Source of the DNA: CBDFHB01 sp965250115
GTDB lineage: Bacteria > Acidobacteriota > Vicinamibacteria > Marinacidobacterales > SMYC01
Direction of reading: 5' to 3'
Assembly (NCBI GenBank): GCA_965250115.1
Contig: CBDFNJ010000001.1
Location: 930,001-994,000 of the forward strand
DNA: 64,000 bases
In this document: piece by piece, positions 25,086 to 34,010 of the stretch
How the letters are laid out: each line of letters opens with the position of its first letter
Numbering within the stretch: position 1 is the first letter of the stretch
Translations under genes and position numbers: made by a program
Notes under the pieces: model-generated
The model's database searches: none
The model's input: the letters and a program-made list of their open reading frames with translations, nothing else
What the model was told of the DNA's origin: nothing

Positions 25086-27257
25086 TCAGCGCGATCCTGG
25101 CCTTCCTACGTCCAGAACGCCATCGACGGAGCGAAGCGAGCGGGTGATACGCTCGAGCTCCTTGAGGTTGCCGATGGAGACCGTCACGTCGATCGCGCCC
25201 AGCTGATCTTCGAAAGTCTTCGCTTCGATGGTCCGGATATCGGTGTTCATATCAGCGATGATCGCCGTGATGTCCGCCAAAATGCCCTTCCGATCCTCCA
25301 CGTTCACCGAGAGCGTGATGTCGTATCTGGCGTCTTTGTCACCCTCCCACGATACGTCGACTCGACGTTCCGGATCCACCATGAGGTTGAGTAGGTTCGG
25401 GCAAGTAACGGAGTGAACCGACACTCCCTTGCCGCGGGTTATATAGCCCGTGATGCCCTCACCCGGAATAGGATTACAACACTTCGCCCGATAGACCATC
25501 AAGTCGTCCATCCCGTTGACTTTGATCTTGTCCTGGGATCCGCGAAAGACATTGCGGACCGCGCGAGCGAAGGTGGCGCCAGCGCCGGGCTTCTCCTCGA
25601 GCTTTTCGGGCGGAACGAGCTTCGACAAGACGTTGCGTGGGGAAACCTTCCCGTAACCGAGCGCGGCGTAGAGGTCCTCCGGCTTCGAGAAGCCGTACTC
25701 CCTCAAGACCTCCTCGAAGCGCTTCGAATCCAGTACCTGCTTCAGTGAGACGTCGATACGGCCCGACTCCTTCTCGAAGAGCTTCTTGCCGATCTCGATG
25801 CTCCGTTGTTTCTCGGAAGCGTTCAGGAAGGTGCGGATCTTGTTTCGAGCGCGGGAGGTAGCGACGAAGGAGAGCCAGTCGCGACTCGGACGGTGTCCTC
25901 TCGCGGTGATGATCTCGACGATGTCACCGTTCTTGAGATGGTAGCGAAGAGGCACCATCATTCCGCTCACCCGGGCGCCAACGCACTGGTGACCGATGTC
26001 GGTGTGAATCGAGTAGGCGAAGTCGAGGGGCGTTGCCCCTCGCGGGAAGGATTTCACATCGCCCTTCGGTGTGAAGCAGAAGACGTCTTCGGGGTAGAGG
26101 TCTACTTTCAGGCTGTTGAGGAACTCGTGGGGGTCCTTGACCTCTCGCTGCCAATCGATGATCTGCCGAAGCCAGGCGAAGTTCTTGACGTCATCCTCTT
26201 CGAACGGCCGTCCCTCTTTGTATTTCCAATGCGCCGCGATCCCTTGCTCGGCCACTCGGTTCATTTCCTCGCTACGGATCTGGACCTCGAAGGGAACACC
26301 CACATCCGTGATGACGCTCGTGTGTAGAGCGCGGTAGCCGTTGGGCCGAGGCATGGCGATGAAGTCCTTGATGCGTCCCGGAACGGGTCGCCAGGTGTTG
26401 TGAATGATGCCGAGCGTGCCGTAACAGTTCTTCACATCGTCCGTGATGATGCGAAGGGCAATGAAATCGTAGACTTGATCGAGCTCGATCCTCTGTCGCT
26501 TCATCTTCTGGTGAATACTGTAGATGCTTTTGGTGCGGCCCTTGATCTCTGCGGGAATCCCGTTCTCCTCGAGGCTGATCTCGAGTGTACCCTTGATCTC
26601 GGCGATGAACTCCTGGGCCCACTTCTTTTTCGCATCCACTCGGGCCGCGAGAACCCCGAAAGCCTTCGGCTCCACGTTCTTCAAACACAGCTCCTCGAGC
26701 TCCGACTTGATGCGTCCGATACCGAGTCTACCGGCCAGGGGCGCGTAGATCTCGAGCGTCTCGTTCGCGATCCTGAGGCGCCTCTCTTCAGAGAGATGTT
26801 GAAGCGTGCGCATGTTGTGGAGACGGTCGGCGAGCTTGATCAGTATGATCCGAATGTCGTCCACCATCGCCATGAGCATCTTGCGGAAGTTCTCCGCCTG
26901 ATGCTCTTCGAGAGACGAGAACTTCATCTTGCTGATCTTGGTGAGACCTTCGATGATGTGGGCGACCTCCGTGCCGAAGTACTCCGAAACGGAGTCGATA
27001 TCGGTGAGGGTGTCCTCCACGACGTCGTGCAGGAGCCCGCAGACGACGCAAACGACGTCGAGCTTCAGTTCGGCGAGGATGTTCGCGACCTCGAGCGGGT
27101 GGATTAGGTAAGGCTCCCCCGACTTCCGGAGCTGACCTCGGTGCTCCTTGGCGGAGAAAACGTAGGCCCGCCTGAGGAGCGCCAGGTCTCCATCTGGCTG
27201 ATAAGCACGGACTTTCTCCAGGATATTCTCGAAACGAATCATGGTCTCACGGGGCAA
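25086..27257 (-). CDS. rel: Bifunctional (p)ppGpp synthetase/hydrolase (RelA/SpoT)
   Basis: 723-aa Rel protein, the stringent-response enzyme. An N-terminal HD hydrolase (HPLEVANIL...LLHDVVEDT keeps His and HD), the synthetase domain (KGRTKSIYSIHQKMKR, YDFIALRIITDD, NGYRALHTSV), TGS (DVFCFTPKGDVKSFPRGATPLDFAYSIH), and a C-terminal ACT domain. Both catalytic sites look intact, as expected for the only Rel enzyme of a genome. It ends 27 bases from the mrp stop. Confidence 0.95.
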   Translation of the reverse strand: MPRETMIRFENILEKVRAYQPDGDLALLRRAYVFSAKEHRGQLRKSGEPYLIHPLEVANILAELKLDVVCVVCGLLHDVVEDTLTDIDSVSEYFGTEVAHIIEGLTKISKMKFSSLEEHQAENFRKMLMAMVDDIRIILIKLADRLHNMRTLQHLSEERRLRIANETLEIYAPLAGRLGIGRIKSELEELCLKNVEPKAFGVLAARVDAKKKWAQEFIAEIKGTLEISLEENGIPAEIKGRTKSIYSIHQKMKRQRIELDQVYDFIALRIITDDVKNCYGTLGIIHNTWRPVPGRIKDFIAMPRPNGYRALHTSVITDVGVPFEVQIRSEEMNRVAEQGIAAHWKYKEGRPFEEDDVKNFAWLRQIIDWQREVKDPHEFLNSLKVDLYPEDVFCFTPKGDVKSFPRGATPLDFAYSIHTDIGHQCVGARVSGMMVPLRYHLKNGDIVEIITARGHRPSRDWLSFVATSRARNKIRTFLNASEKQRSIEIGKKLFEKESGRIDVSLKQVLDSKRFEEVLREYGFSKPEDLYAALGYGKVSPRNVLSKLVPPEKLEEKPGAGATFARAVRNVFRGSQDKIKVNGMDDLMVYRAKCCNPIPGEGITGYITRGKGVSVHSVTCPNLLNLMVDPERRVDVSWEGDKDARYDITLSVNVEDRKGILADITAIIADMNTDIRTIEAKTFEDQLGAIDVTVSIGNLKELERITRSLRSVDGVLDVGRPGSR

Positions 27258-27344
27258 ATGCCGGTATCAGAGCAACTTGCCCCGGCTCCATGATAGGCGT
27301 CCCGCCTGCGCGCAAGCAAGGCGGAGGCCTCGGCTCTTGAGATG

Positions 27345-27373
27345 TTGACTGGACTCGGGACCCATAATATACT
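27345..27373 (+). promoter_or_regulatory. Sigma-70 promoter of TPR lipoprotein gene
   Basis: TTGACT (27345-27350), 17-base spacer, TATACT (27368-27373), about 49 bases before the ATG at 27422. Confidence 0.65.
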
Positions 27374-27421
27374 TCACTCCCCAGTTTGTTGAACGCCTAC
27401 ATGAAGAGGGGGTTTTTCGCC

Positions 27422-28471
27422 ATGCGTACCCGTCCTGGGACCGTAGTAGGAATACTACTGATCGCCCTCGTCGCGCTCAGCGGATGCGATCTTGCGGGCA
27501 AGTGGAACATGCTGAAATCGCGCCGTGCCTTCAAGCAGGCGAACACGTTCTACGCGGCCAAGGAGTACGAGCGCGCGATCGAGTTTTACAATCGAACGCT
27601 GGAACTGGACCAGAATCCTGACCCGCGTGTTCTCGTCACTTCTGTTTTTTATCGAGGCAGCAGCCACCATCTGATTTACCGCCCATACGGGGCGGAAGAT
27701 GAGGCGGAGAACGACAAGCACTTGGCTGCAGCGATCGAGGACTACGGGAGCGCGCAGGGGCTCGCCTCAGATCATGCGTCCGAGTTCGAGATGCTGGCGC
27801 CCTATCAGAAGTACTCGATGGAGCAGCTCGCGGCGATCTATCGCGACAACCTGAAAGATTTCGAGAGCGCGGAGAAATATTTCAAGGCGCTCGTCGAGAT
27901 CGACCAGGAGACTCCCGAGCGGTACTACGCGCTCGCCGACGTTTATGAACGATTCCATGACGCCGAGGAGATGCCCCTGATCGAAGAGGCGATCGAGTCC
28001 TACAAGAAGCCCGTGGACATGAATCCCGATGATCCCATCAGCTACCGTCAGGTTGCGAATCTCCTCAACAAGCATCGGCGTTTCGACGAGACGATGGAGT
28101 GGCTCGGCAAGGCCCGCGACGTTCAAGCGAGCAACCCCGAGGGCTATTACCTCATCGCCGTCCACTATTGGGACAAGGTCTATCGCGACCCGGATCTGGG
28201 GCCGAGCGACATTAAGGACTACATCGAGCTCGGGCTCGATCAATTGGATCAGGCGCTCGAGATCAACGACGAGTACGTCGGTGCGCTTATCTACAAGAAT
28301 CTTTTGCTTCGAGAGCAGGCTAAGATCGAGCCGCGGCGAGAGGAAGAGCTCCTGGCGCTGGCTAACGAATTGAGAGACAGGGCCATCGTGCTACAAGAGC
28401 ATGCGGAAGCGGCCGAAAAAGAAGCCGCCGCCGCCGCGAAGGAAAGCGCGCAGGCCGAGTCGGGTCACTAA
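27422..28471 (+). CDS. TPR-repeat lipoprotein
   Basis: 349 aa. Signal peptide with lipobox LVALSGC, so a lipidated envelope protein. Then TPR-like helical repeats (AFKQANTFYAAKEYERAIEFYNRTLELDQ and later NLKDFESAEKYFKALVEIDQ). The C-terminus is Ala/Glu/Lys-rich (AAEKEAAAAAKESAQ), probably a helix. ATG 27422 follows GAGGGGG; alternative ATG 27401 would add seven residues. It has its own promoter and terminator. The partner is unknown. Confidence 0.8.
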   Translation: MRTRPGTVVGILLIALVALSGCDLAGKWNMLKSRRAFKQANTFYAAKEYERAIEFYNRTLELDQNPDPRVLVTSVFYRGSSHHLIYRPYGAEDEAENDKHLAAAIEDYGSAQGLASDHASEFEMLAPYQKYSMEQLAAIYRDNLKDFESAEKYFKALVEIDQETPERYYALADVYERFHDAEEMPLIEEAIESYKKPVDMNPDDPISYRQVANLLNKHRRFDETMEWLGKARDVQASNPEGYYLIAVHYWDKVYRDPDLGPSDIKDYIELGLDQLDQALEINDEYVGALIYKNLLLREQAKIEPRREEELLALANELRDRAIVLQEHAEAAEKEAAAAAKESAQAESGH

Positions 28472-28503
28472 GAACGCATTTCGAAACCGCCTCAAATTCT
28501 TTC

Positions 28504-28540
28504 GGGCGAGACAGCTTTCTGGCTGTCTCGCCCTTATTGC
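28504..28540 (+). terminator. Rho-independent-type terminator
   Basis: A 12-bp stem (GGGCGAGACAGC, 28504-28515, with 28522-28533), 6-base loop, then TTATTGCTTC. It ends the TPR lipoprotein transcript. Confidence 0.75.
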
Positions 28541-28551
28541 TTCTCCGATAG

Positions 28552-29259
28552 ATGGCGGAGAAGGTTCTTCTCATCGAGGACGACGAGAGCCTCGTGGCGA
28601 TGCTGGCCGACTATCTCGGTTCCAAGGGTTTCCGAGTTCGCTCCGCCAAAGACGGTGAGGAGGGGCTTCGCGCGCTTGAGGAGGATCCCTCAGACCTCGT
28701 GATCCTCGACGTGATGCTTCCGGGACCCGATGGTTTCGAGATCCTGCGCCGACTTCGCAGGCAAAACGATGTTCCCGTTCTGATGTTGACGGCGAGGGGA
28801 GAGGATACGGACCGCACCGTCGGCCTCGAGCTCGGCGCCGATGACTATCTAGCTAAACCGTTCAATCCGCGTGAGTTACTCGCCAGCTTGCACGCTCTGA
28901 CCCGGCGTCAGCGGCGCGCGATTGCCGGGACGCCTCGAACGTTGCAGTTTGGAGCACTCGAGATCGACCGCGACCGGCGTCTCGTACGGCTGAACGGTGC
29001 TACGAGGGAGCTAACGAGCTATCAGTTCGATCTGCTGGTCGCGCTTGCCGAGAACGCGGGCCGGGCAATGACGCGCGACGCGCTCCTGAAGCGTTTGAAG
29101 GGCGTCGAGCTCGAGCCCTTCGATCGCAGCGTGGACGTTCACATCTCGAGAATCCGGGCCGCCGTGGAGGACGACCCGAAACACCCGCGCAGAATCCTGA
29201 CCATTCGCTCCGTCGGCTATCTCTTTTCCACCTCCTACGACGGTGAGGGAAGAGAGTGA
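28552..29259 (+). CDS. OmpR/CpxR-type response regulator
   Basis: 235 aa: receiver (KVLLIEDDES with the acidic pair, phosphoacceptor in LVILDVMLPGPDGFE, TAR, Lys in YLAKPF) and winged-helix DNA-binding domain (SVDVHISRIRAAVEDDP, IRSVGYLF). All receiver residues are intact. Its last codons overlap the kinase start (GTGA at 29256-29259). Closest in style to CpxR; the target genes are unknown. Confidence 0.92.
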   Translation: MAEKVLLIEDDESLVAMLADYLGSKGFRVRSAKDGEEGLRALEEDPSDLVILDVMLPGPDGFEILRRLRRQNDVPVLMLTARGEDTDRTVGLELGADDYLAKPFNPRELLASLHALTRRQRRAIAGTPRTLQFGALEIDRDRRLVRLNGATRELTSYQFDLLVALAENAGRAMTRDALLKRLKGVELEPFDRSVDVHISRIRAAVEDDPKHPRRILTIRSVGYLFSTSYDGEGRE

Positions 29260-30521
29260 GAGCTCTCTACATTCAGATATACGCCGCTTTCCTGAGTATC
29301 CTGCTGCTGTTCGCCGTTCTCATGTCGGTCGCGTGGCTCACTCTCGGCGGCTACCACGATCAGCCACTCGATGCGATGGGCGTGGTCGCCGAAGAGCTCC
29401 TGCCCCGTGCCGACCGCACGCAGGAAGAGCTCGAACGAGCCGTCGACTCTCTTTCTCGACGTCTCGGGTTGAGCCTCGCGGTCTCCGATCGAAAACGGCG
29501 ACTCCTTGCCGCATCAGGCGAAGACTTGCCGGGCCCCCGAGAAACCGCGGCGGAGAGTCACTGGCTCCACTCGAGGGGGGCAGGGATCACCGCCGCCCTG
29601 ACCCTCACGGACGGCCGCTGGGTCGTGGTCCGCTATCGACGAGGTCGCACCGCGGGAGGGATACTCCTGTTCCTTGGAGCCTTGGGCGGGGCCATTGCTG
29701 TCGGCGCGTATCCTCTGGTGCGACGCCTCACTAGACGTTTGGAGCGGCTCAGGTATCGCGTCGACGCCCTCGGCTCCGGTGAGCTCGGCGCTCGGGTCGA
29801 AGTGGAGGGACGTGACGAGGTGGCCTTCTTGGCGGAGAGCTTCAATCGTGCCGCTGCCAAAATCGAGCGTCTCGTCGAGGCTCAGAAAACTCTGCTGGCA
29901 GGGGCATCGCACGAATTTCGTACGCCGCTCACGCGTATCCGAGTCGCCGCGGAGCTTCTCCCGAACACCGTTCGCCCAGAGCTCAAGAAGAGCATCGAGA
30001 GCGACGTCGCGGAGCTCGACGCGCTCATCGAGGAGCTGCTGCTGGCGTCCAGACTCGATACGAAGGAGCTCGCCGGAAGCGGGGAAACGGTGGACCTTCT
30101 CATTCTTGCCGCCGAAGAGGCCGCGCACTATGACGCCGAGGCCACCGGGACGCCTACGGAGCTTCGAGTCGAGCCGCGGCTAGTGCGGCGCCTGGTTAGG
30201 AACCTCCTCGAGAACGCGCGTCGCTACGGAGCTTCAAGCCCCGTCGAGGTCGAGGTCGCTCCGATGCCGCCAGGGGGTGCTTCGATACGGATTGGGGATC
30301 GCGGTCCCGGCATCCCGGAATCGGAACGGGAGCTCGTTTTCGAGCCCTTCTACCGCGCGTCCACGGCGTCTCTTGCGTCCGCTCGGGGCCTGGGTTTGGG
30401 TCTCTCGCTCGTGCGTCGCATAGCCCGGTTGCATGGAGGGGACGTGCGGTGTCTCGCTCGTATAGGTGGTGGAACCGTCTTCGAGGTGACTTTGAATGCA
30501 ACGGCTGCCCCCTCACCATAG
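29256..30521 (+). CDS. Membrane sensor histidine kinase (CpxA-like)
   Basis: 421 aa: N-terminal membrane helix (residues ~5-30), periplasmic segment (~30-125), second helix (GILLFLGALGGAIAVGAYPLV), HAMP, HisKA with SHEFRTPLTRIRVAAELL (phospho-His), and HATPase motifs NLLENARRYG, GDRGPGIP and GLGLGLSLVRR. It partners the response regulator encoded just upstream; the GTG start overlaps that gene's stop, so the two are translated together. The signal is unknown. Confidence 0.92.
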   Translation: MRALYIQIYAAFLSILLLFAVLMSVAWLTLGGYHDQPLDAMGVVAEELLPRADRTQEELERAVDSLSRRLGLSLAVSDRKRRLLAASGEDLPGPRETAAESHWLHSRGAGITAALTLTDGRWVVVRYRRGRTAGGILLFLGALGGAIAVGAYPLVRRLTRRLERLRYRVDALGSGELGARVEVEGRDEVAFLAESFNRAAAKIERLVEAQKTLLAGASHEFRTPLTRIRVAAELLPNTVRPELKKSIESDVAELDALIEELLLASRLDTKELAGSGETVDLLILAAEEAAHYDAEATGTPTELRVEPRLVRRLVRNLLENARRYGASSPVEVEVAPMPPGGASIRIGDRGPGIPESERELVFEPFYRASTASLASARGLGLGLSLVRRIARLHGGDVRCLARIGGGTVFEVTLNATAAPSP

Positions 30522-30523
30522 AA

Positions 30524-30555
30524 GAAAAAAAGGAGGCGGCATGCGCCGCCTCCTT
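30524..30555 (-). terminator. Rho-independent terminator of tonB-exbBD operon
   Basis: On the minus strand an 11-bp stem AAGGAGGCGGC/GCCGCCTCCTT with a 4-base loop runs into seven T. Placed just after the last exbD. Confidence 0.88.
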
Positions 30556-30587
30556 GGAAGAATGCTTAGACCTTTGCCGTCAGGCTG

Positions 30588-30992
30588 TTAGCCTGGCACG
30601 ATTCCGACGCGCTCGACACCGTTGCCTCGAGCGACATCCAGAACCTCGACCACTTGTCCATATCTCAGCGTCGGCGCTGCTTGCAAAAAGAGGGTTTTGT
30701 CCGAACGCGTCTCGAAGAGGTCGCGGATGCGTAGGGGAAGCTCGTCAATGTTGACGGGCTGCTTGTTGATGGTGATTTCACCCGTTTCGTCGATATTGAG
30801 GACCAGCTGGTTGGGGTCCGGCGCCGAATCCACGGTATTGTCTGCCGACTCAGGCAGCTCGACATCCAGGCCTTTTTGTGTCAGCGGCGTGACCACCATG
30901 AAAATGATCAGCAGCACCAACATGACGTCGATAAGTGGCGTTATGTTGATGTCCGACATGCCGCCTCTGCGAGCTCGAGATGACATTCCCAT
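30588..30992 (-). CDS. exbD: ExbD/TolR biopolymer transport protein (second)
   Basis: 134 aa with one membrane helix (IDVMLVLLIIFMVVTPL) carrying the proton-path Asp in NITPLIDVMLVLLIIF and a periplasmic domain. Works with ExbB to use proton flow to energise TonB. ATG 30992 follows GGAGG; a longer frame to 31103 would overlap the other exbD. Last gene of the operon before the terminator. Confidence 0.92.
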   Translation of the reverse strand: MGMSSRARRGGMSDINITPLIDVMLVLLIIFMVVTPLTQKGLDVELPESADNTVDSAPDPNQLVLNIDETGEITINKQPVNIDELPLRIRDLFETRSDKTLFLQAAPTLRYGQVVEVLDVARGNGVERVGIVPG

Positions 30993-31017
30993 ATTCTTTT
31001 CCTCCGAGAAACAAGGC

Positions 31018-31434
31018 CTAGCCTTGAGTCTTTTCCTCCGTGATGAGGCCGATCTCGTCGGCCCCGGCGTCGCGGCAGAGATCCATGACCCGCAGGACGT
31101 CACTATAGGCCAAGCGCTCGTCCGCTTTCAGAAAGAGGATTTTTTCGGACTTGTCCTCGAACTCCGCGGTGAGGCGAGTCACGATCTCGGACTCCGCCAC
31201 CGGAATCATATTGACATACAAGGTGTTGTCGAGTTTTACGGCCACCGTGACGACGTCCTCGTTGTCCGGATGATCGGTGGGATACTCCGCCGCTGGAAGC
31301 CTCACGTCGACACCCTTCTGCAGCATCGGCGTGATCACCATGAAGATGATGAGCAACACGAGCATGACGTCAGCCAGGGGCGTCACATTGATGTCGGCAA
31401 TTACGGTTTTTTGACCGAGTCCGCTCATTCCCAT
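31018..31434 (-). CDS. exbD: ExbD/TolR biopolymer transport protein (first)
   Basis: 138 aa. Starts MGMSGLGQ, with NVTPLADVMLVLLIIFMV as the single helix with the key Asp, then a periplasmic domain. Clearly a paralogue of the next gene. Two ExbD genes per operon are common in Acidobacteriota and Bacteroidetes and may form a mixed complex (established pattern, not shown here). Confidence 0.92.
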   Translation of the reverse strand: MGMSGLGQKTVIADINVTPLADVMLVLLIIFMVITPMLQKGVDVRLPAAEYPTDHPDNEDVVTVAVKLDNTLYVNMIPVAESEIVTRLTAEFEDKSEKILFLKADERLAYSDVLRVMDLCRDAGADEIGLITEEKTQG

Positions 31435-31469
31435 CGTTCGTTCTCCTTACTGCTCGATATCAGTCAGCC

Positions 31470-32147
31470 TTAGTTGACCGTCTTTTTCGCCATGTAGTCG
31501 ATGAGCTCCGAGGCACTATTGTCCATCTCGACCGTAAAGCCCTCGACGCGCGTTGTCAGGTAGTTGAAGGCCCAGACCGCGGGAATGGCCACGAAGAGAC
31601 CAAAAGCCGTCGCGATGAGCGCCTCGGCGATACCTGCGGATACGGCACCGATTCCACCGGATCCGGTGAGCGCCATACCACGGAACGCATTGATGATGCC
31701 GGCAACTGTACCGAAAAGTCCCACGAAAGGAGCCGTGGCACCCACGGTCCCCAGCCCGGAAAGTCCGCGCCTGAGATCGGTGAGGTTGAGGGCGGTGGCC
31801 CGCTCGATGGCACGGTGGGCCGACTCCATCATGTCGTCGCGCGAACCCTCGCCGCTCTCTTTCTGGAATTGATACTCCTGGAGTCCGGCTAGAAGAACCT
31901 TGGCCAAGTGGCTGTTCTTGACCTCCTTGGTGCTGCTGATCCTGATGGCATCCTGAATCTTGCCGTCCTTCAGGAGCTTAGCGACCTTCGGAGCATAGAA
32001 ACGCGACTGCTTCTTCGCTTTGAAGAACGTCATGTACCGCTCGATCATGATGCTCAGCGAATAGATCGACATGACCAACATCACGAAGTTGACAGCCCTC
32101 GCGGTGAATCCCATGTGATTCCAAATATCCAACAAACTGAACGACAT
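31470..32147 (-). CDS. exbB: ExbB/TolQ/MotA proton channel protein
   Basis: 225 aa, three membrane helices, with the family core LRRGLSGLGTVGATAPFVGLFGTV (split here: GLSGLGTVGATAPFVGLFGT) and GIAEALIATAFGLFVAIPAV. Forms the ring that with ExbD powers TonB. GGAGG precedes the ATG. Lies between tonB and two exbD genes. Confidence 0.94.
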   Translation of the reverse strand: MSFSLLDIWNHMGFTARAVNFVMLVMSIYSLSIMIERYMTFFKAKKQSRFYAPKVAKLLKDGKIQDAIRISSTKEVKNSHLAKVLLAGLQEYQFQKESGEGSRDDMMESAHRAIERATALNLTDLRRGLSGLGTVGATAPFVGLFGTVAGIINAFRGMALTGSGGIGAVSAGIAEALIATAFGLFVAIPAVWAFNYLTTRVEGFTVEMDNSASELIDYMAKKTVN

Positions 32148-32215
32148 TATTTCCTCCTGATAGCCCTTGGGCTGGGTGCTACTGACTCGATGAAAACTCT
32201 AAAATCTTATGAAAT

Positions 32216-32917
32216 CTAGCTGAGCGAGAAGTTCACCGTCACCGTCATCACGATCGGAACGGGAACGTTGTTCAGTAGAGTCGGCTCGTACTTCCACTGT
32301 TTCACGGCCTCGATGGCGGCCTGGTCGAGCAAAGGGATCGACCTCAGCACACGCACATTGGTGACATTACCCGAGGGATCGATGATCGCTTCGAGGATCA
32401 CAATGCCTTGGACGCGCGCCTGTTTGGCGATTTCTGGATAGATCGGAGTCAGGTCTTTGATCTTGCTGGGTGGACGGATGTTGCCGCCCACGCGCACCGG
32501 CTCTAGCCTGGGCGGTGGCGGCGGGGCGTCGGGAAGACCGCCGACGATGCCGCCGATGACGCCGCCGGGCACGCCGCCTTCGACGCCCCCAAAATCCACG
32601 AAGCCTTCACCGATATTGTCGGGAATCTCGACGGGTGCCACGAACTGGTTGGATGCTACCACCGGCCTTGGCGCCATTGGCTTGGCTCTCACCACCTTTG
32701 GCGGCGGCGGCGGCGGTGGCGGCGGCGGGGGTGGCGGCGGCGCCATGAAGGTCATGATGCCTTCCGGCGTCGGGAGATTATCCGTGGCCATGAGGGGGAT
32801 GATGATCATGCCGAAGAGAATCCCACCCTGGACTAGTAGGGATGTCAAGAAACTCCCTATCGATTGGCTGACATTCCCCTCGGGTGTCAGCGCTTGATCA
32901 AACAGTTCTTTAGGCAC
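32216..32917 (-). CDS. tonB: Energy transducer TonB
   Basis: 233 aa: N-terminal membrane helix (~20-45), a run of 14 prolines (~60-74), a Gly-rich segment (GGVPGGVIGGIVGG), and the C-terminal TonB domain (DLTPIYPEIAKQARVQG, LRSIPLLDQAAIEAVKQW). It spans the periplasm and transmits energy to outer-membrane receptors. GTG start with GGAG 11 bases upstream. First gene of tonB-exbB-exbD-exbD. Confidence 0.92.
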   Translation of the reverse strand: MPKELFDQALTPEGNVSQSIGSFLTSLLVQGGILFGMIIIPLMATDNLPTPEGIMTFMAPPPPPPPPPPPPPPKVVRAKPMAPRPVVASNQFVAPVEIPDNIGEGFVDFGGVEGGVPGGVIGGIVGGLPDAPPPPPRLEPVRVGGNIRPPSKIKDLTPIYPEIAKQARVQGIVILEAIIDPSGNVTNVRVLRSIPLLDQAAIEAVKQWKYEPTLLNNVPVPIVMTVTVNFSLS

Positions 32918-33107
32918 GGCGTATGGCGCTCCTTTCAGGAGAAGTATGAACGACTCTGGTTATGAAGATCGCACTATCCGTTATCGTTCTCGTACCAGGG
33001 TGGCTCGTGAGGGAAGACCCACCTCGGTCAAACTCTTAGACACCACGAACCGGGAAAAGTTCCATCCGGATCTGAGCGAATGAGACACCTTATCCAGGAA
33101 AAGGGCA

Positions 33108-33137
33108 TATCTATCTGGTAACGTATCCCCTTGTCAA
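33108..33137 (-). promoter_or_regulatory. Sigma-70 promoter of tonB-exbB-exbD-exbD
   Basis: On the minus strand TTGACA (33132-33137), 18-base spacer, TAGATA (33108-33113). The implied 5' leader is about 180 bases. The rest of the 32918-33221 gap shows no gene. Confidence 0.6.
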
Positions 33138-33221
33138 ACCAAGCTCCGGGTGGTCTGAGAACCCCTCGTTCGAGCGCGCTATGGCAAACGTGCTCGCTCT
33201 CCGTGTCAAGCACGCGTCGCA

Positions 33222-33974
33222 TTAATAAAGATTGAAGCGGACGACGAGGTCGCTGAGAGCGGGGACTGGGCGTCCTTGTCTCGTGGCGGGGTGGAACCGC
33301 CACTCCGACTCCACGACCCAGATGGCCTCGGCATCGAGTGCCGGAATCGAGCGCAAGACCTCGAGCACTTTCACTTTGCCCTGCTCATCGATCACGACGC
33401 GAAGCACGACGACTCCTGAAACGTTGTCGCGAATCGCTTCCCGGGTGTAGCTCGGCTGTGGCATGCGGATCGGGCGCGGACCCACGTCTGGCTTCGGAAA
33501 CTCGGTGACTGCCGTTCCTGTGCCGCCGATGGGTCCTCCGACCAGGCCGCCGGGGACGCCGCCGACCACGCCCCCCGGGATCCCACCTCGCATTCCGTCG
33601 TCGTCACGCCCCGGAAACCCGTCCTCGACACCTGCCCCGAGCTCGAAACGCGCCGAGAGGATCTCGTCGGATAGGCCCGGCGCAACGACGGGGGGTACCG
33701 TTGCCGTTGACACGGATCTAGATGGGAGCGTCGCGCTGTCGACACCAGCCGGGCTACCCTGCTGAAGCGGGGGTGGAGGTGGCGGTGCCAGCTGGAGCGC
33801 GATGGCCGCCACGCGAGGCGGCGTCTCCTCGGGGGGCGCGAGGGCGGTGAGGGCGATGAGGGCGAGACCGAGACCGTGAGCGAACAGACCGATGGAAGCG
33901 CTCAGCCAGTGATTCGCGCTGGATCCCCGATTCGCGTCCGTCAGGGTGCCAGCAAATAGCCCGCTCGGGTCCAT
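33222..33974 (-). CDS. Second TonB-like energy transducer
   Basis: 250 aa: membrane helix (~25-48, FAHGLGLALIALTALAPP), a short proline run, a central Gly-rich repeat (GGIPGGVVGGVPGGLVGG), and a C-terminal TonB domain (MPQPSYTREAIRDNVSG, LRSIPALDAEAI). It has no ExbB/D of its own nearby and may share those of the neighbouring operon. A TAAAAT box (33980-33985) lies 5 bases before the ATG, with no Shine-Dalgarno site. It could be a paralogue serving other receptors. Confidence 0.87.
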   Translation of the reverse strand: MDPSGLFAGTLTDANRGSSANHWLSASIGLFAHGLGLALIALTALAPPEETPPRVAAIALQLAPPPPPPLQQGSPAGVDSATLPSRSVSTATVPPVVAPGLSDEILSARFELGAGVEDGFPGRDDDGMRGGIPGGVVGGVPGGLVGGPIGGTGTAVTEFPKPDVGPRPIRMPQPSYTREAIRDNVSGVVVLRVVIDEQGKVKVLEVLRSIPALDAEAIWVVESEWRFHPATRQGRPVPALSDLVVRFNLY

Positions 33975-34010
33975 GAACCATTTTACAACGGGACACGAGG
34001 GATTTTCGGG

